A DNA stretch of 64,000 nucleotides from Streptomyces sp. H27-H1 (GCF_026627445.1 NZ_JAPNLJ010000013.1:1-64000), one strand, 5' to 3'; shown: positions 1 through 8,671, counted from the stretch's first letter. Numbers and translations are program-made. The notes: a model not told the origin generated them from the letters alone.

Positions 1-22
1 GGCCGGCCCCGGTGCTGTCGGC

Positions 23-2023
23 TCAGCGGTCGCGGTAGGCCACCTGCTCGGCCATCTTGACCAGGCGCTTGTGCCAGTCGCCCGCCAGCGGTGCGTCGTC
101 GAGCGCCGCGCACGCGGTGGCGACGAGCTGGTCGATCTGCTCCTCGACCTCCTGGCGGACGCCGGAGGCGAGCAGCGCGCCCTGCAGCTCGGCCGGGTCC
201 CAGCCGCCGTTCCTGCCGTCCGCCACCAGCCGGGCCACCCGGTCGTCCTTGGTGGCCGCCAGGGCGAGCAGCAGGGTCATCTTGTGTTCCACGAGGTCCA
301 GCCCGGCGGGCTTGCCGGTCGCCACGCCGTCGCCGAAGGCGTCGAGCAGGTCGTCGCGGAGCTGGAACGCCTCCCCGGCCGCGACCCCGTACTCCTCGAA
401 GGGCACCTGGAGTTCGGGCCGTCCGGCGATGGCCGCCCCGAGGGCGAGGGGCCGGTGGATGGTGTACCGGCCGGACTTGCAGACGGCGACCCAGCGGGAC
501 AGGGCCGGGTCCGGCGTCAGCTCGGCGGCGAGGGCGATGTCCAGCTGCTGGCCGATGATCACCTCGGTGACCAGATCGTTCCAGATCTGCAGGGCCGGGC
601 CGGTCAGCCCGCTGGCGAGCCGGTTGGCGTAGCTCAGTGCCAGGTCGCCGGCCAGGATGCCGATGCCCTCGCCGAACCGGCGGTGCTCGCCGGCCCAGCC
701 GCGCTCCGCGTGGAGGGCGGCGTGCTTGGCGTGCACGGTGGGAGTCCCGCGCCGGGTATCGGAGTTGTCCATGATGTCGTCGTGGATGAGGGCGAACACG
801 TGCAGGAGCTCCAGCGCGGCAGCCGCGGCGACGACCGTCTCCTCGTCCGCCGTACCGCCGGCCGACAGGTAGCCGCTGACGCAGAACGCGGGGCGCAGCC
901 GCTTCCCGCCGGCCCTGACGATCTCCGCGACCGCCTCGACCGGCACCGCGACACGGGCGTCGACAGCCGCCCAGCGCGCGGTCTCGGCCTTCAGGAGGTC
1001 CTCGATGGTGACGCTGACCCGGGCCAGCAGTTCGTCGCAGGCGTCACCGCCGACGACACCGCCGGCGGCGGGGGCCTGCGGCGTCGGCCGGTCGAGTTCC
1101 GCGGGCAGTTTGAACACGACGTTCTCCTTGGCGGTGACCTCGGTTTCGACATCGCCGAACCCGAGGGTGGCGAGCCGCTCGACGACCTGCTCGACCAGTA
1201 CCTCGGGCACGCTCGCGCCGGCGCTCAGGCCCAGGGTGCGGACGCCGGCCAGCCATGCGGGGTCGAGGTGTTCCACGTCGGGCAGCAGCCGGGCCGCGGC
1301 GCCGGCGGCCTGCGCGACCTCCACCATCCGGACCGAGTTGCTGGAGTTGGCCGACCCCACGACGAGTACGAGGTCGCTGCGTCCGGCGATCGCCTTCACC
1401 GCGTTCTGCCGGTTCTGGCTGGCGTAGCAGATGTCCTCGCTGCCCGGGCCGGTCAGACCGGGGAAGCGCTCCTGCAGCACGGCGACGATCTCGGCCGTGT
1501 CGTCCACCGACAGGGTGGTCTGGGTCAGGTAGGCGGCGGAGGCCCCCGGCGGGAGCTCGAGCCGCCGGGCCTCGTCCACATCCTGGACGATGACCGTACG
1601 GTCCGGGGCCTCTCCGAAGGTGCCCTCGATCTCCTCGTGGTCCGCGTGCCCGATGAGGATCAGCGTCTGCTTGTCGCGGGCGTACCGGCGGGCCTCGTGG
1701 TGGACCTTGGCGACGAGCGGACAGGTCGCGTCGATGACGTGGAGACCGCGCTCGGCGGCATTGCTGCGCACCTGCGGGGAGACACCGTGCGCGGAGAAGA
1801 TGCAGACGGCTCCGTTCGGCACGTCGTTCTCCGAATCGACGAACCGGGCACCCCGCTGCTCGAGCCGGCTCACCACGTACTCGTTGTGCACGATCTGCTT
1901 GCGTACGTACACCGGCGCGCCGTGTATCTCGAGCGCGCGCTCCACGATCTCAATGGCCCGGTGCACACCGGCGCAGGAGCCGCGGGGCTCGGCGAGCAGG
2001 ACTCGGCCTACGGCAGACGGCAT
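23..2023 (-). CDS. IspH-polyprenyl diphosphate synthase fusion
   Basis: This 666-residue protein joins two isoprenoid enzymes. Residues 1-315 are 4-hydroxy-3-methylbut-2-enyl diphosphate reductase (IspH, last step of the MEP pathway). The three Fe-S cysteines are at C17 (GSCAGV), C101 (DATCPLV) and C199 (DICYAS), with the HNEYVV, SAHGVSP, HEEIEGT, TQTTLS and GSANSSNS motifs also present. An Ala/Gly linker (about 315-330) leads to an all-alpha trans-prenyltransferase with GGKRLRP, a first Asp motif HDDIMD near residue 412 and a second motif RDDLLD. The first Asp motif has no insertion and carries Phe five residues upstream, as in archaeal-type GGPP synthases, but chain length cannot be fixed by eye. 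The ATG is preceded by GAGGGG. A single polypeptide would make IPP/DMAPP and elongate it, so it probably supplies a prenyl donor to the adjacent naphthoquinone cluster. No prenyltransferase lies in the window; it may be to the left. Confidence 0.93.
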   Translation of the reverse strand: MPSAVGRVLLAEPRGSCAGVHRAIEIVERALEIHGAPVYVRKQIVHNEYVVSRLEQRGARFVDSENDVPNGAVCIFSAHGVSPQVRSNAAERGLHVIDATCPLVAKVHHEARRYARDKQTLILIGHADHEEIEGTFGEAPDRTVIVQDVDEARRLELPPGASAAYLTQTTLSVDDTAEIVAVLQERFPGLTGPGSEDICYASQNRQNAVKAIAGRSDLVLVVGSANSSNSVRMVEVAQAAGAAARLLPDVEHLDPAWLAGVRTLGLSAGASVPEVLVEQVVERLATLGFGDVETEVTAKENVVFKLPAELDRPTPQAPAAGGVVGGDACDELLARVSVTIEDLLKAETARWAAVDARVAVPVEAVAEIVRAGGKRLRPAFCVSGYLSAGGTADEETVVAAAAALELLHVFALIHDDIMDNSDTRRGTPTVHAKHAALHAERGWAGEHRRFGEGIGILAGDLALSYANRLASGLTGPALQIWNDLVTEVIIGQQLDIALAAELTPDPALSRWVAVCKSGRYTIHRPLALGAAIAGRPELQVPFEEYGVAAGEAFQLRDDLLDAFGDGVATGKPAGLDLVEHKMTLLLALAATKDDRVARLVADGRNGGWDPAELQGALLASGVRQEVEEQIDQLVATACAALDDAPLAGDWHKRLVKMAEQVAYRDR

Positions 2024-2194
2024 GGTTTTCCCCTCGGGTTGCTCGGCGGCCGTCCCGTACCGGGGGCGGCTCCGAGGACTGTTTCGGCGGTCTTCGACAC
2101 GGGCGCGGTTCTGACGACCTCCCCGCGGATGCCGAAGGTTCCTGCCGGTGCGGTGGCACCGGGCGCGCGCGGGCTTGCCGGCTCAGGCCTGTCT

Positions 2195-2226
2195 GTGGGC
2201 CCGGCTCGGGCCCGTCCCGGGCCCAC
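2195..2226. promoter_or_regulatory. Inverted repeat in the IspH-fusion leader
   Basis: GTGGGCCCGG at 2195-2204 is the exact reverse complement of CCGGGCCCAC at 2217-2226, with a 12-nt spacer. It lies about 170 bp upstream of the minus-strand start. It could be an operator or a leader hairpin. Confidence 0.4.
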
Positions 2227-2313
2227 GGCCACCGATCCGGCCACCGAGAACTAATGAATTTCGGCCGCAGGATTTCGGTCTTTCCGAGCTGCGACGGCCA
2301 TCTTCGGCCAAAT

Positions 2314-2395
2314 GACTTGCCGGGGACTGAGGGGTGGATTGGTATTGGCTTGGCGGCAAGCCGATACCAATCCGCAAAATAGTCGCCGCCAAGTC
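2314..2395. promoter_or_regulatory. Large palindrome with paired CAAG heptamers (candidate bidirectional SARP element)
   Basis: Arms of 17 nt at 2336-2352 and 2357-2373 are complementary at 16 positions around the loop GCGG. The outer sequences 2314-2322 and 2387-2395 mirror each other about the same centre (8 of 9). Read outward on each strand, heptamers of the form CGGCAAG or CGCCAAG recur 33 bp apart: 2354-2360 and 2387-2393 on plus, 2349-2355 and 2316-2322 on minus. A TACCAAT copy sits at the +11 phase on both sides. The core matches the heptamers upstream of the THN synthase. No clear -10 follows at the usual SARP spacing, so this is a candidate only. A TetR-type operator is an alternative. 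Confidence 0.42.
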
Positions 2396-3131
2396 CCGGG
2401 TTGGCGTACGCACGGAGCATCCGCTGTAATGATTTCCCGAAGCGTCTCTCGGCCCGTGGTGCGGGCCCGAGCGGTTCACGGCGCGTCCCCCGGGAGCCTC
2501 GGGTCCACGCCGCTGCTCGTGAACACGGCTTGTTTTCAGATGGGTTGGGACAGCTGCGGCCGGGGCCCGGTGCCACTGCGACCGGGCGGCCGGGGAGCGG
2601 CGTCCCGCGGGCCGCACGGTCAACGGGATATCGCTCGAGGCGGCAAAGAAGTGGTGCTGCGGAAATCCGACTTGGTGAATTCTAGGCGGGCGGAAAGGGG
2701 CCCTTGACGAATCCGTCCCGGCTCGGTGATCCTCTTCGTGCAACCTGTTTATCGGCGCCCCGAATGCGGGTTCCGGTATCCGCGAGAAGAGAGGGCGGCG
2801 CTAAGTTGCCGGACGGGTGGGACGGTACGGCGGTGAAGTGCGCGGAATGATTGGACGGGTGAAGGCCGGGGCGTGACTGGCTGTGGGTGATTCCTGCGCA
2901 TGGGCGTTCTGCGGCCATCGAGGGAATGTCCTCCTGCATGTCTTCGCACCGCGTTTCCGTCCGACCAGCGCACGGCGCCGGCCCTGTGGGGGTGGGCGCG
3001 AACCTCTGCCCCTGCCAGTCAACCGGCTTGAAGCAGAGGGGCTTTGGCGCGCTCGTCGGCTCGTGCCACAGGCCGTAGAGCCGTTCGCTCCTGAGCGGGA
3101 ATTTCGCACAGACTACGAGGAAAGCAATTAC

Positions 3132-3689
3132 ATGAGCGGGCTAATTCTTCCACCCGGCCAGGGACGAAAACTGGTCACGAAGGCGCAGGACGTGACCTTC
3201 AAGGTCACCGCGGCGGACGGCTCTTCCATCTCGGTCTTCGAAGTGATCGTGCCGCCGGGCTTCGACGTCGGCGCGCATACGCACACCAAGTCGCAGGAGT
3301 TCTTCTACGTCCTGGAAGGGGAGTTGGAACTCCTGGCGTTCGAGCCCGCCGAACGCACGACGGACACCTGGCGCGACTGGGAATCCGCCGGCGGTGACAA
3401 GGCCGTCCGTGCGACCGCGGGCAGCTGCATGTTCGTCCCCCCGGGTACCCCGCACGCATTTCGCAACGCGTCGGACCGTCCGGCGCGCATGCTCTTCCAG
3501 AGCTACCCCTCGCCCGACCACGAGCACTATTTCGAGGAGATCGTCGAGATCTTCTCCGCAGGCCCCTCGGTCGACGCCGAGGCGGTACGTCGGATGCGCG
3601 AACGCTATGACGTCAACCAGATCACGCCCCTGCGCTTCGAACCGCCCGTTCTTCCCAGTCTTCGGTCCACGACCGACCGTACGGCGTAA
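3132..3689 (+). CDS. Cupin quinone-forming monooxygenase, MomA-like
   Basis: This 185-residue single-domain cupin has both cupin motifs. In the first, the metal ligands are H49, H51 and E56 in GAHTHTKSQEF. In the second, H108 lies in VPPGTPHAF. The chosen ATG follows ACGAGG; an in-frame upstream extension has no family resemblance. MomA of Streptomyces antibioticus is a cupin monooxygenase known to oxidise 1,3,6,8-tetrahydroxynaphthalene to flaviolin. With a THN synthase in the same cluster, the likely role here is quinone formation on THN, possibly with further hydroxylation toward mompain. The gene sits 15 bp before the aminotransferase and is probably co-transcribed with it. The family is broad, so the substrate is inferred from context. 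Confidence 0.8.
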   Translation: MSGLILPPGQGRKLVTKAQDVTFKVTAADGSSISVFEVIVPPGFDVGAHTHTKSQEFFYVLEGELELLAFEPAERTTDTWRDWESAGGDKAVRATAGSCMFVPPGTPHAFRNASDRPARMLFQSYPSPDHEHYFEEIVEIFSAGPSVDAEAVRRMRERYDVNQITPLRFEPPVLPSLRSTTDRTA

Positions 3690-3704
3690 CGAGAGGTGAG
3701 CATC

Positions 3705-4841
3705 ATGGACAGAGTTCCCCTCGTTCACGCGAGTCTGGGAGAAAAGGAACTGGCCGCCGTGGCCGAGGTGTTCTCCTCGGGCTGGCCGGCCGGCCAGGGC
3801 CCGCAGGGCAAGGCGTTGGAGGCTCTGCTGGTCGAGCGCTACGGAGTCGGCGACGCGGTCTCGCTCAGCAACTGCGGCGCCGCGCTCCACCTGGCGATGC
3901 TCGCGCTCGGTGTCGAACCGGGCGACGAGGTGATCGTCGCCGACTACACCTTCCCGGCCCCCGCCCACGCCGTGCGCTACGTCGACGCCGTCCCCGTCTT
4001 CGCCGACGTGCGCGCCGACACCGCCACCGTGGACCCGCAGGCCGTGGAGGACCTGATCGGCCCGCGGACCGTGGGCATCATCGCGGTCGACACGGTCGGC
4101 CTCCCCGCCGACTACGCCGAACTCAACGCGATCGCCGACCGCAACGGACTGTTCGTGGTCGAGGACGCGGCCTGCTCGGTCGGCGCCACCTACCAGGGGC
4201 GCGAGGCGGGCACGCTGGCGCCGGTGGCCTGCCTGTCCTTCCACGGACGCAAGGGAGCCACCAGCGGCGAGGGCGGCGCCCTGCTCGCCGCCGACCCCGT
4301 GATCGGGCAGGACGCGCGGCTGCGGTCCTCCTTCGGCATCGGCAGCATCTTCGACCAGGCGCAGATCGTCGGCCTGCCGATCCCCGAGTTCACCGACATC
4401 GGCTACAACTACAAGATGTCCGACATCGCCGCCGCGATCCTGCGGGTGCAGATGGGCCGGATCGACGAACTGCTCGCCCGCCGGACCGCCGTAGCCGCCC
4501 ACTACGGCGAACTGCTCGCGGAGGAAGAACTCCTGACGCTGCCTCACGTGCCCGAGGACCGCACCCACGCCTGGCAGTCCTACATGGTGACCCTGGACCC
4601 GCGCGTGGACCGCGCGGGGCTCGCCGCCTCGCTGCGCGCCCAGGGCATCGGCTGCGGACACGGCACGTGGGCGACCCACGTCCAGCCGGTGTACCAGTCC
4701 AAGCGCAGGTGCCCGGTCTCCGCCGACCTCTTCCAGCGCAACCTGGCCATCCCGATGCACGCCGAACTGAGCGGGGAGCAGGTCGAGCGGGTCGTGGACG
4801 TCCTGCGGACCGAGCTGCGCACCCACGCACGGAACCGCTGA
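3705..4841 (+). CDS. DegT/DnrJ/EryC1-type PLP aminotransferase
   Basis: This 378-residue fold-type I aminotransferase has the Schiff-base lysine K183 in FHGRKGATSGEGG, the NCGAALHLA phosphate-binding loop and the VEDAACSVGA motif of the PLP-ring Asp. The ATG at 3705 follows GAGAGGTGAG at good spacing; a GTG at 3696 overlaps that site and is less likely. DegT enzymes usually transaminate keto-sugars, but no other sugar gene is present. Furaquinocin, naphterpin and furanonaphthoquinone pathways use an aminotransferase to convert an oxidised THN quinone to 8-aminoflaviolin. The pairing with a MomA-like cupin therefore suggests quinone amination. That substrate is inferred, while the enzyme class is secure. 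Confidence 0.85.
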   Translation: MDRVPLVHASLGEKELAAVAEVFSSGWPAGQGPQGKALEALLVERYGVGDAVSLSNCGAALHLAMLALGVEPGDEVIVADYTFPAPAHAVRYVDAVPVFADVRADTATVDPQAVEDLIGPRTVGIIAVDTVGLPADYAELNAIADRNGLFVVEDAACSVGATYQGREAGTLAPVACLSFHGRKGATSGEGGALLAADPVIGQDARLRSSFGIGSIFDQAQIVGLPIPEFTDIGYNYKMSDIAAAILRVQMGRIDELLARRTAVAAHYGELLAEEELLTLPHVPEDRTHAWQSYMVTLDPRVDRAGLAASLRAQGIGCGHGTWATHVQPVYQSKRRCPVSADLFQRNLAIPMHAELSGEQVERVVDVLRTELRTHARNR

Positions 4842-4847
4842 ACCCCC

Positions 4848-4880
4848 GGCGCGGCAGCGGGACTCGGCTGCTGCCGCGCC
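4848..4880 (+). terminator. Stem-loop between aminotransferase and creE-like gene
   Basis: Eleven perfectly complementary bases (4848-4858 with 4870-4880) enclose an 11-nt loop just after the aminotransferase stop. No U-run follows, which is usual in Streptomyces. It could be a terminator or an attenuator or processing site inside a longer operon. Confidence 0.55.
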
Positions 4881-4966
4881 GTCCTTCGAAGCGCCGCCCC
4901 TCCTCGGCGCCCGCGCTCGCCCCGTACGTCCCTGACCGAGCCGGAACCCTGTGTTGAGGAGTGTTG

Positions 4967-6994
4967 GTGCTTACGGTCTCCCTTGTCGGCGCGGGGCCGC
5001 GCGGTTTCGCGGTCCTGGAGCGGCTCTGTGCCAACGAGCGCACATCCCCGTCCCACCGAGCGGTGACCGTGCACGTCGTCGAGCCGTACGCACCCGGACC
5101 GGGAAGGGTGTGGCGCACCGAGCAGCCGCGCCAGCTCCTGATGAACACGGTGGCCTCGCAAGTGACCGTCTACACCGACCACAGCGTGCTGATGGACGGC
5201 CCGGTCGAGGAGGGCCCCAGCCTGTACGAGTGGGCGGCCGGGCTCGCCCGCACCGCCCAAGTGCCGGGAGTACGGGCCCGGTTCCTGGCCGGGACGCTGG
5301 ACGAGGCGCGCCGGCTGGGCCCGGACGACTACCCCACCCGCGCGTTCTACGGCGCCTACCTGCAGGACGCCTTCCGCGCCGTGGCCGCGGCCGCGCCCGA
5401 GCACGTCACCATCGTCGAGCACCCCACCCGGGCCGTCGCCCTGTCCGACGGAGCCGGGCACGGCGGTCCGCAGACCCTGGAGCTGGCCGACGGCACGCGA
5501 CTCACCGGCCTGGACGCCGTCGTCCTCGCCCTGGGCCACGTACCGGCCAGGCCCACCCGGGGCGAGAGCGCGCTCGCGGAGGCCGCCGCCGCGCACGGGC
5601 TGACGTACATCGCCCCCGCGAACCCCGCGGACGTGGACCTGTCCGTGGTGGCGCCGGGCGAGACGGTCTTCGTCCGCGGCCTGGGGCTGAACTTCTTCGA
5701 CGTGCTCGCACTGCTGACCGAGGGCCGCGGCGGCACCTTCGAACCCGCCGGGGACGCACTGCGCTACCGGCCCTCCGGCCTGGAGCCGAAGATCGTCGCC
5801 GGCTCCCGGCGCGGCGTGCCCTACCACGCGCGCGGCGAGAACCAGAAGGGCCCGTACGAACGCCACGAGCCGCGGCTGCTCACCCCCCGGGCCATCGCCC
5901 GGCTGCACCGGCGCGCGGCGGACGGCGCACGGCTGCACTTCCTCACCGACCTGTGGCCGCTGATCGCCAAGGAGGTGGAGAGCGTCTACTACGGCGCCCT
6001 GCTGGCCGCCCGCGGGCGGGAGCGGCAGCGCGAATCCTTCGTCGAGCACTACCTGGCCGCGCCGGGCCCCGAGGCCGAGCGCCTGCTCCTGGACGCCGCC
6101 GGCATCGACGCGGCGGACCGGTGGGACTGGGAGACCCTGGCCCGGCCCTACCGGGGCCACCTGCTGCGCGACCGCGCCGAGCACCGGGCCTGGCTCCTGG
6201 CCCACCTGGCCGAGGACGTGCGCCAGGCCAGGGCCGGCAATGTCCGCGGCCCGCTGAAGGCGGCCCTGGACGTCCTGCGCGATCTGCGCAACGAGATACG
6301 GCTGGCCGTCGACCACGGAAAGCTGGAGGGCGCCTCCTACCGGGACGACCTCCAGAGCTGGTACACCCCGCTCAACGCGTTCCTGTCCATCGGGCCGCCC
6401 GCCTCCCGCATCGAGGAACTGATCGCGCTGATCGAGGCCGGCGTCGTGGAGGTCCTCGGCCCCGGGGTACGGCTGGACGCCCCGCCGGCCCTGCCTTCGT
6501 CCTCGTCCTCGCCCCTGTCCCGGGGCGGCCACGGCGGCGCGGGCCCGGCGGTGTTCACGGTCGGCTCCGACGCCGTCCCCGGACCCCCGGTGACGGCCAC
6601 GGCCCTCATCGAGGCGCGGCTGCCGGAGCCGGACCTGCCGCGCACGGCGGAGCCACTGCTGCGCGACCTCCTGGACAGCGGGCAAGCCGCCCGCCACCGC
6701 ATCGAGGGCGCCTGCGGCATCGCGTACGAGACCAAGGGCCTGGCCGTCACCGAGCGCCCCTACCGGCTCCTCGACGCCGAAGGCCGCTCCCACCCGCGCC
6801 GGTTCGCCTACGGCGTGCCCACCGAGGCGGTGCACTGGGTGACCGCCGCCGGGAGCCGCCCCGGGGTCAACTCCATGACGCTCGGCGACGCGGACGCCAT
6901 CGCCCGCGCCGTGCTCGCGCTGCCCGCCCACGCCGGTGCACCCGGGTCCTCGTACCGGCACTCGCCCACCGATCCCGTCGAGGTGAACGCATGA
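4967..6994 (+). CDS. CreE-like FAD-dependent L-aspartate N-monooxygenase (nitrosuccinate forming)
   Basis: This 675-residue protein begins with a Rossmann FAD loop, VSLVGAGPRG (residues 4-13). It resembles the FAD/NAD(P)-binding family to which CreE of cremeomycin biosynthesis belongs. CreE oxidises the amino group of L-aspartate to give nitrosuccinate. The identification rests on the family match plus the ATGA overlap with a CreD-like lyase directly downstream, the pairing typical of aspartate-nitrosuccinate pathways. The GTG at 4967 is chosen because GAGGAG (4956-4961) lies 5 nt upstream; GTG 4961 and TTG 4964 overlap or crowd that site. A Ser-rich low-complexity stretch occurs near residue 510. 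Without the neighbour it could only be called an FAD/NAD(P)-binding protein. Confidence 0.83.
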   Translation: MLTVSLVGAGPRGFAVLERLCANERTSPSHRAVTVHVVEPYAPGPGRVWRTEQPRQLLMNTVASQVTVYTDHSVLMDGPVEEGPSLYEWAAGLARTAQVPGVRARFLAGTLDEARRLGPDDYPTRAFYGAYLQDAFRAVAAAAPEHVTIVEHPTRAVALSDGAGHGGPQTLELADGTRLTGLDAVVLALGHVPARPTRGESALAEAAAAHGLTYIAPANPADVDLSVVAPGETVFVRGLGLNFFDVLALLTEGRGGTFEPAGDALRYRPSGLEPKIVAGSRRGVPYHARGENQKGPYERHEPRLLTPRAIARLHRRAADGARLHFLTDLWPLIAKEVESVYYGALLAARGRERQRESFVEHYLAAPGPEAERLLLDAAGIDAADRWDWETLARPYRGHLLRDRAEHRAWLLAHLAEDVRQARAGNVRGPLKAALDVLRDLRNEIRLAVDHGKLEGASYRDDLQSWYTPLNAFLSIGPPASRIEELIALIEAGVVEVLGPGVRLDAPPALPSSSSSPLSRGGHGGAGPAVFTVGSDAVPGPPVTATALIEARLPEPDLPRTAEPLLRDLLDSGQAARHRIEGACGIAYETKGLAVTERPYRLLDAEGRSHPRRFAYGVPTEAVHWVTAAGSRPGVNSMTLGDADAIARAVLALPAHAGAPGSSYRHSPTDPVEVNA

Positions 6995-8490
6995 CAGCCG
7001 ACAACCGAGGAAGCGCGCCCCCCGCGCCGCCGGCCGGGTACGGCCCCGACGCCGGGCTGCTGTCCCCGGTCCGGGCCGGCACACCAGCCGAGGCGGTCAC
7101 CTCCGACCTGGCCTGGCTGCAGGCCATGCTCGACGCGGAGGCGGCCCTGGCCCGCGCCCAGGCCGAGGTCGGCACCGTGCCCGCCGAGGCGGCCGCGGTC
7201 ATCAGCCGCGTCGCACGAGCCGAACTGCTGGACGTGCGCGAGCTCGCCCTGGTCGCGCGCGAGACCGCGAATCCGGTGGTCGGACTGGTCCGGGAACTCA
7301 CGCGGCTGGTCGCCGCCCAGTCGCCGGAAGCCGCCGAGTTCGTCCACCACGGCTCCACCAGCCAGGACGTCTTCGACACCGGAGCCATGCTGGTCGCCGA
7401 CCGCACGCTCCGCCTGATCCGCGCGGACCTGGAACGCGCCGCCGAGGCCCTGGCCGCCCTCGCCGCCCGGCACCGCGACACGGTCATGGCCGGCCGCACC
7501 CTCGCGCTGCACGCCGTACCCACCACCTTCGGCCTGAAGGCCGCAGGCTGGCGCCGGCTCCTGCTGGACGCCCGGGACCGCGTCGCCGCCGTACTCGACG
7601 GCGGCCTTCCCGTATCGCTGGGCGGGGCCGCCGGCACTCTCGCCGGCTACCTGGAGTTCGCCGCGGGGGAGTCCGCGGCGGAGGAGCCCACCGCCGGGGT
7701 GCCCGTCACGCCCGGAGCGAGCCGCGACTACGTGGACCGGCTCCTGGACGCCTACGCCGCCGAGACCGGCCTGGCCCGCCCGCCACTGCCGTGGCACGCG
7801 CTGCGCACCCCGATGGCCGACCTCGCCGGCGCCCTGGCGTTCGTCACGGGCGCCCTGGGCAAGATCGCCGTCGACGTGCAGTCGCTGACCCGGACCGAGG
7901 TCGGCGAGGTCGCCGAACCCGCGGTGGAAGGACGTGGCGCGTCCTCGGCCATGCCGCACAAGCGCAACCCCGTACTGGCCACCCTGCTGCGCAGTGCCGC
8001 GCTCCAGGTGCCGCTGCTGGCGGCGGGGGTGACCCAGTGCCTGGTCTGCGAGGACGAGCGTTCCGCCGGTGTGTGGCACGCCGAGTGGCAGCTGCTGCGC
8101 GAGTGCCTGCGGCTGGCCGGCGGCGCCGCGCACACCGCCGTGGAGCTGGCCGAGGGGCTGGTCGTTCGGCCCGAGCGGATGCGGGAGAACCTGACGTTGA
8201 CGGGAAGCCAAGTGGTGTCGGAGAGGGTGTCGGCCCATCTTGCGCCCCGGCTCGGCAAGGCCGGTGCCAAGGAGCTGCTGACCCGCGCCTCGGCCGAGGC
8301 GGAACGCACCGGCGGTTCGCTGGCCGAGATCCTGGGCGCACTGCCCAAGGTGAAGCGGCATCTGACGGATGCCCAGATCGTCCGCCTGCTGGATCCGGAG
8401 GGGTACACCGGAGCCGCATCGGCCCTGGTGGATCAGGAGTTGGCCGGCGCCGGCGGGGTCCGGACCACTCCGCCCGCGCAGGCGGAGTAG
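6991..8490 (+). CDS. CreD-like nitrosuccinate lyase (aspartase/fumarase superfamily)
   Basis: This 499-residue protein has the two signatures of the aspartase/fumarase superfamily: HHGSTSQD (119-126) and the mobile loop GASSAMPHKRNP (316-327), whose serine is the usual catalytic base. General databases would name it 3-carboxy-cis,cis-muconate cycloisomerase or adenylosuccinate lyase. CreD homologues split nitrosuccinate into fumarate and nitrous acid. The start ATG overlaps the stop of the CreE-like gene by 4 bp, implying translational coupling. The adjacent genes point to nitrous acid supply rather than protocatechuate breakdown, because no other pca gene is present. The C-terminal tail is longer than the minimal fold and looks disordered. 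Confidence 0.84.
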   Translation: MTADNRGSAPPAPPAGYGPDAGLLSPVRAGTPAEAVTSDLAWLQAMLDAEAALARAQAEVGTVPAEAAAVISRVARAELLDVRELALVARETANPVVGLVRELTRLVAAQSPEAAEFVHHGSTSQDVFDTGAMLVADRTLRLIRADLERAAEALAALAARHRDTVMAGRTLALHAVPTTFGLKAAGWRRLLLDARDRVAAVLDGGLPVSLGGAAGTLAGYLEFAAGESAAEEPTAGVPVTPGASRDYVDRLLDAYAAETGLARPPLPWHALRTPMADLAGALAFVTGALGKIAVDVQSLTRTEVGEVAEPAVEGRGASSAMPHKRNPVLATLLRSAALQVPLLAAGVTQCLVCEDERSAGVWHAEWQLLRECLRLAGGAAHTAVELAEGLVVRPERMRENLTLTGSQVVSERVSAHLAPRLGKAGAKELLTRASAEAERTGGSLAEILGALPKVKRHLTDAQIVRLLDPEGYTGAASALVDQELAGAGGVRTTPPAQAE

Positions 8491-8520
8491 GCAGGGCGGC
8501 GGCGGGATTCCCCGGGCGGC

Positions 8521-8586
8521 GCGGTGAGGCTCCGGCTGGGGGCGGACGACCTCGGGGGTCGCCGTCCACGGCCGGAGCTTCACCGC
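8521..8586 (+). terminator. Long two-tier hairpin after creD-like gene
   Basis: Outer arms 8521-8536 and 8571-8586 pair at 15 of 16 positions. An inner stem (GGACGACC with GGTCGCCGTCC, one bulge) closes on a 5-nt loop. It begins 31 bp after the stop codon and separates this operon from the THN synthase promoter. Confidence 0.8.
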
Positions 8587-8671
8587 TTCCAGGGGCCCGC
8601 CACCGACGGATTTCGGCCAGTCCGCCCGCGCCCCGGACCGCCCCAATCCGGTGGATGAAAGGGCGCGGTGA

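Larger units (their letters stand above)
2024..3131. other. Long divergent intergenic region, no convincing gene
   Basis: This 1.1-kb stretch separates the minus-strand IspH fusion from the plus-strand cupin operon. Short open frames exist, but none has a good start, family resemblance or a ribosome binding site. It contains a 10-bp perfect inverted repeat (2195-2226), a large palindrome flanked by CAAG-core heptamers (2314-2395), and a TTGACG element at 2704-2709 with no good -10 partner. The distance from the palindrome to the cupin start, about 740 bp, is long. A leader RNA or small RNA is possible but not shown. Confidence 0.6.

Noticed and set aside
71..2254. Long plus-strand open frame opposite the IspH fusion
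   Set aside because: It is the high-GC antisense shadow of a gene with clear family motifs. Its translation is low-complexity and has no recognisable domain.
6991..8490. 3-carboxy-cis,cis-muconate cycloisomerase of protocatechuate catabolism
   Set aside because: No other pca gene is nearby, and the gene is translationally coupled to a CreE-like FAD enzyme inside a secondary-metabolite cluster.
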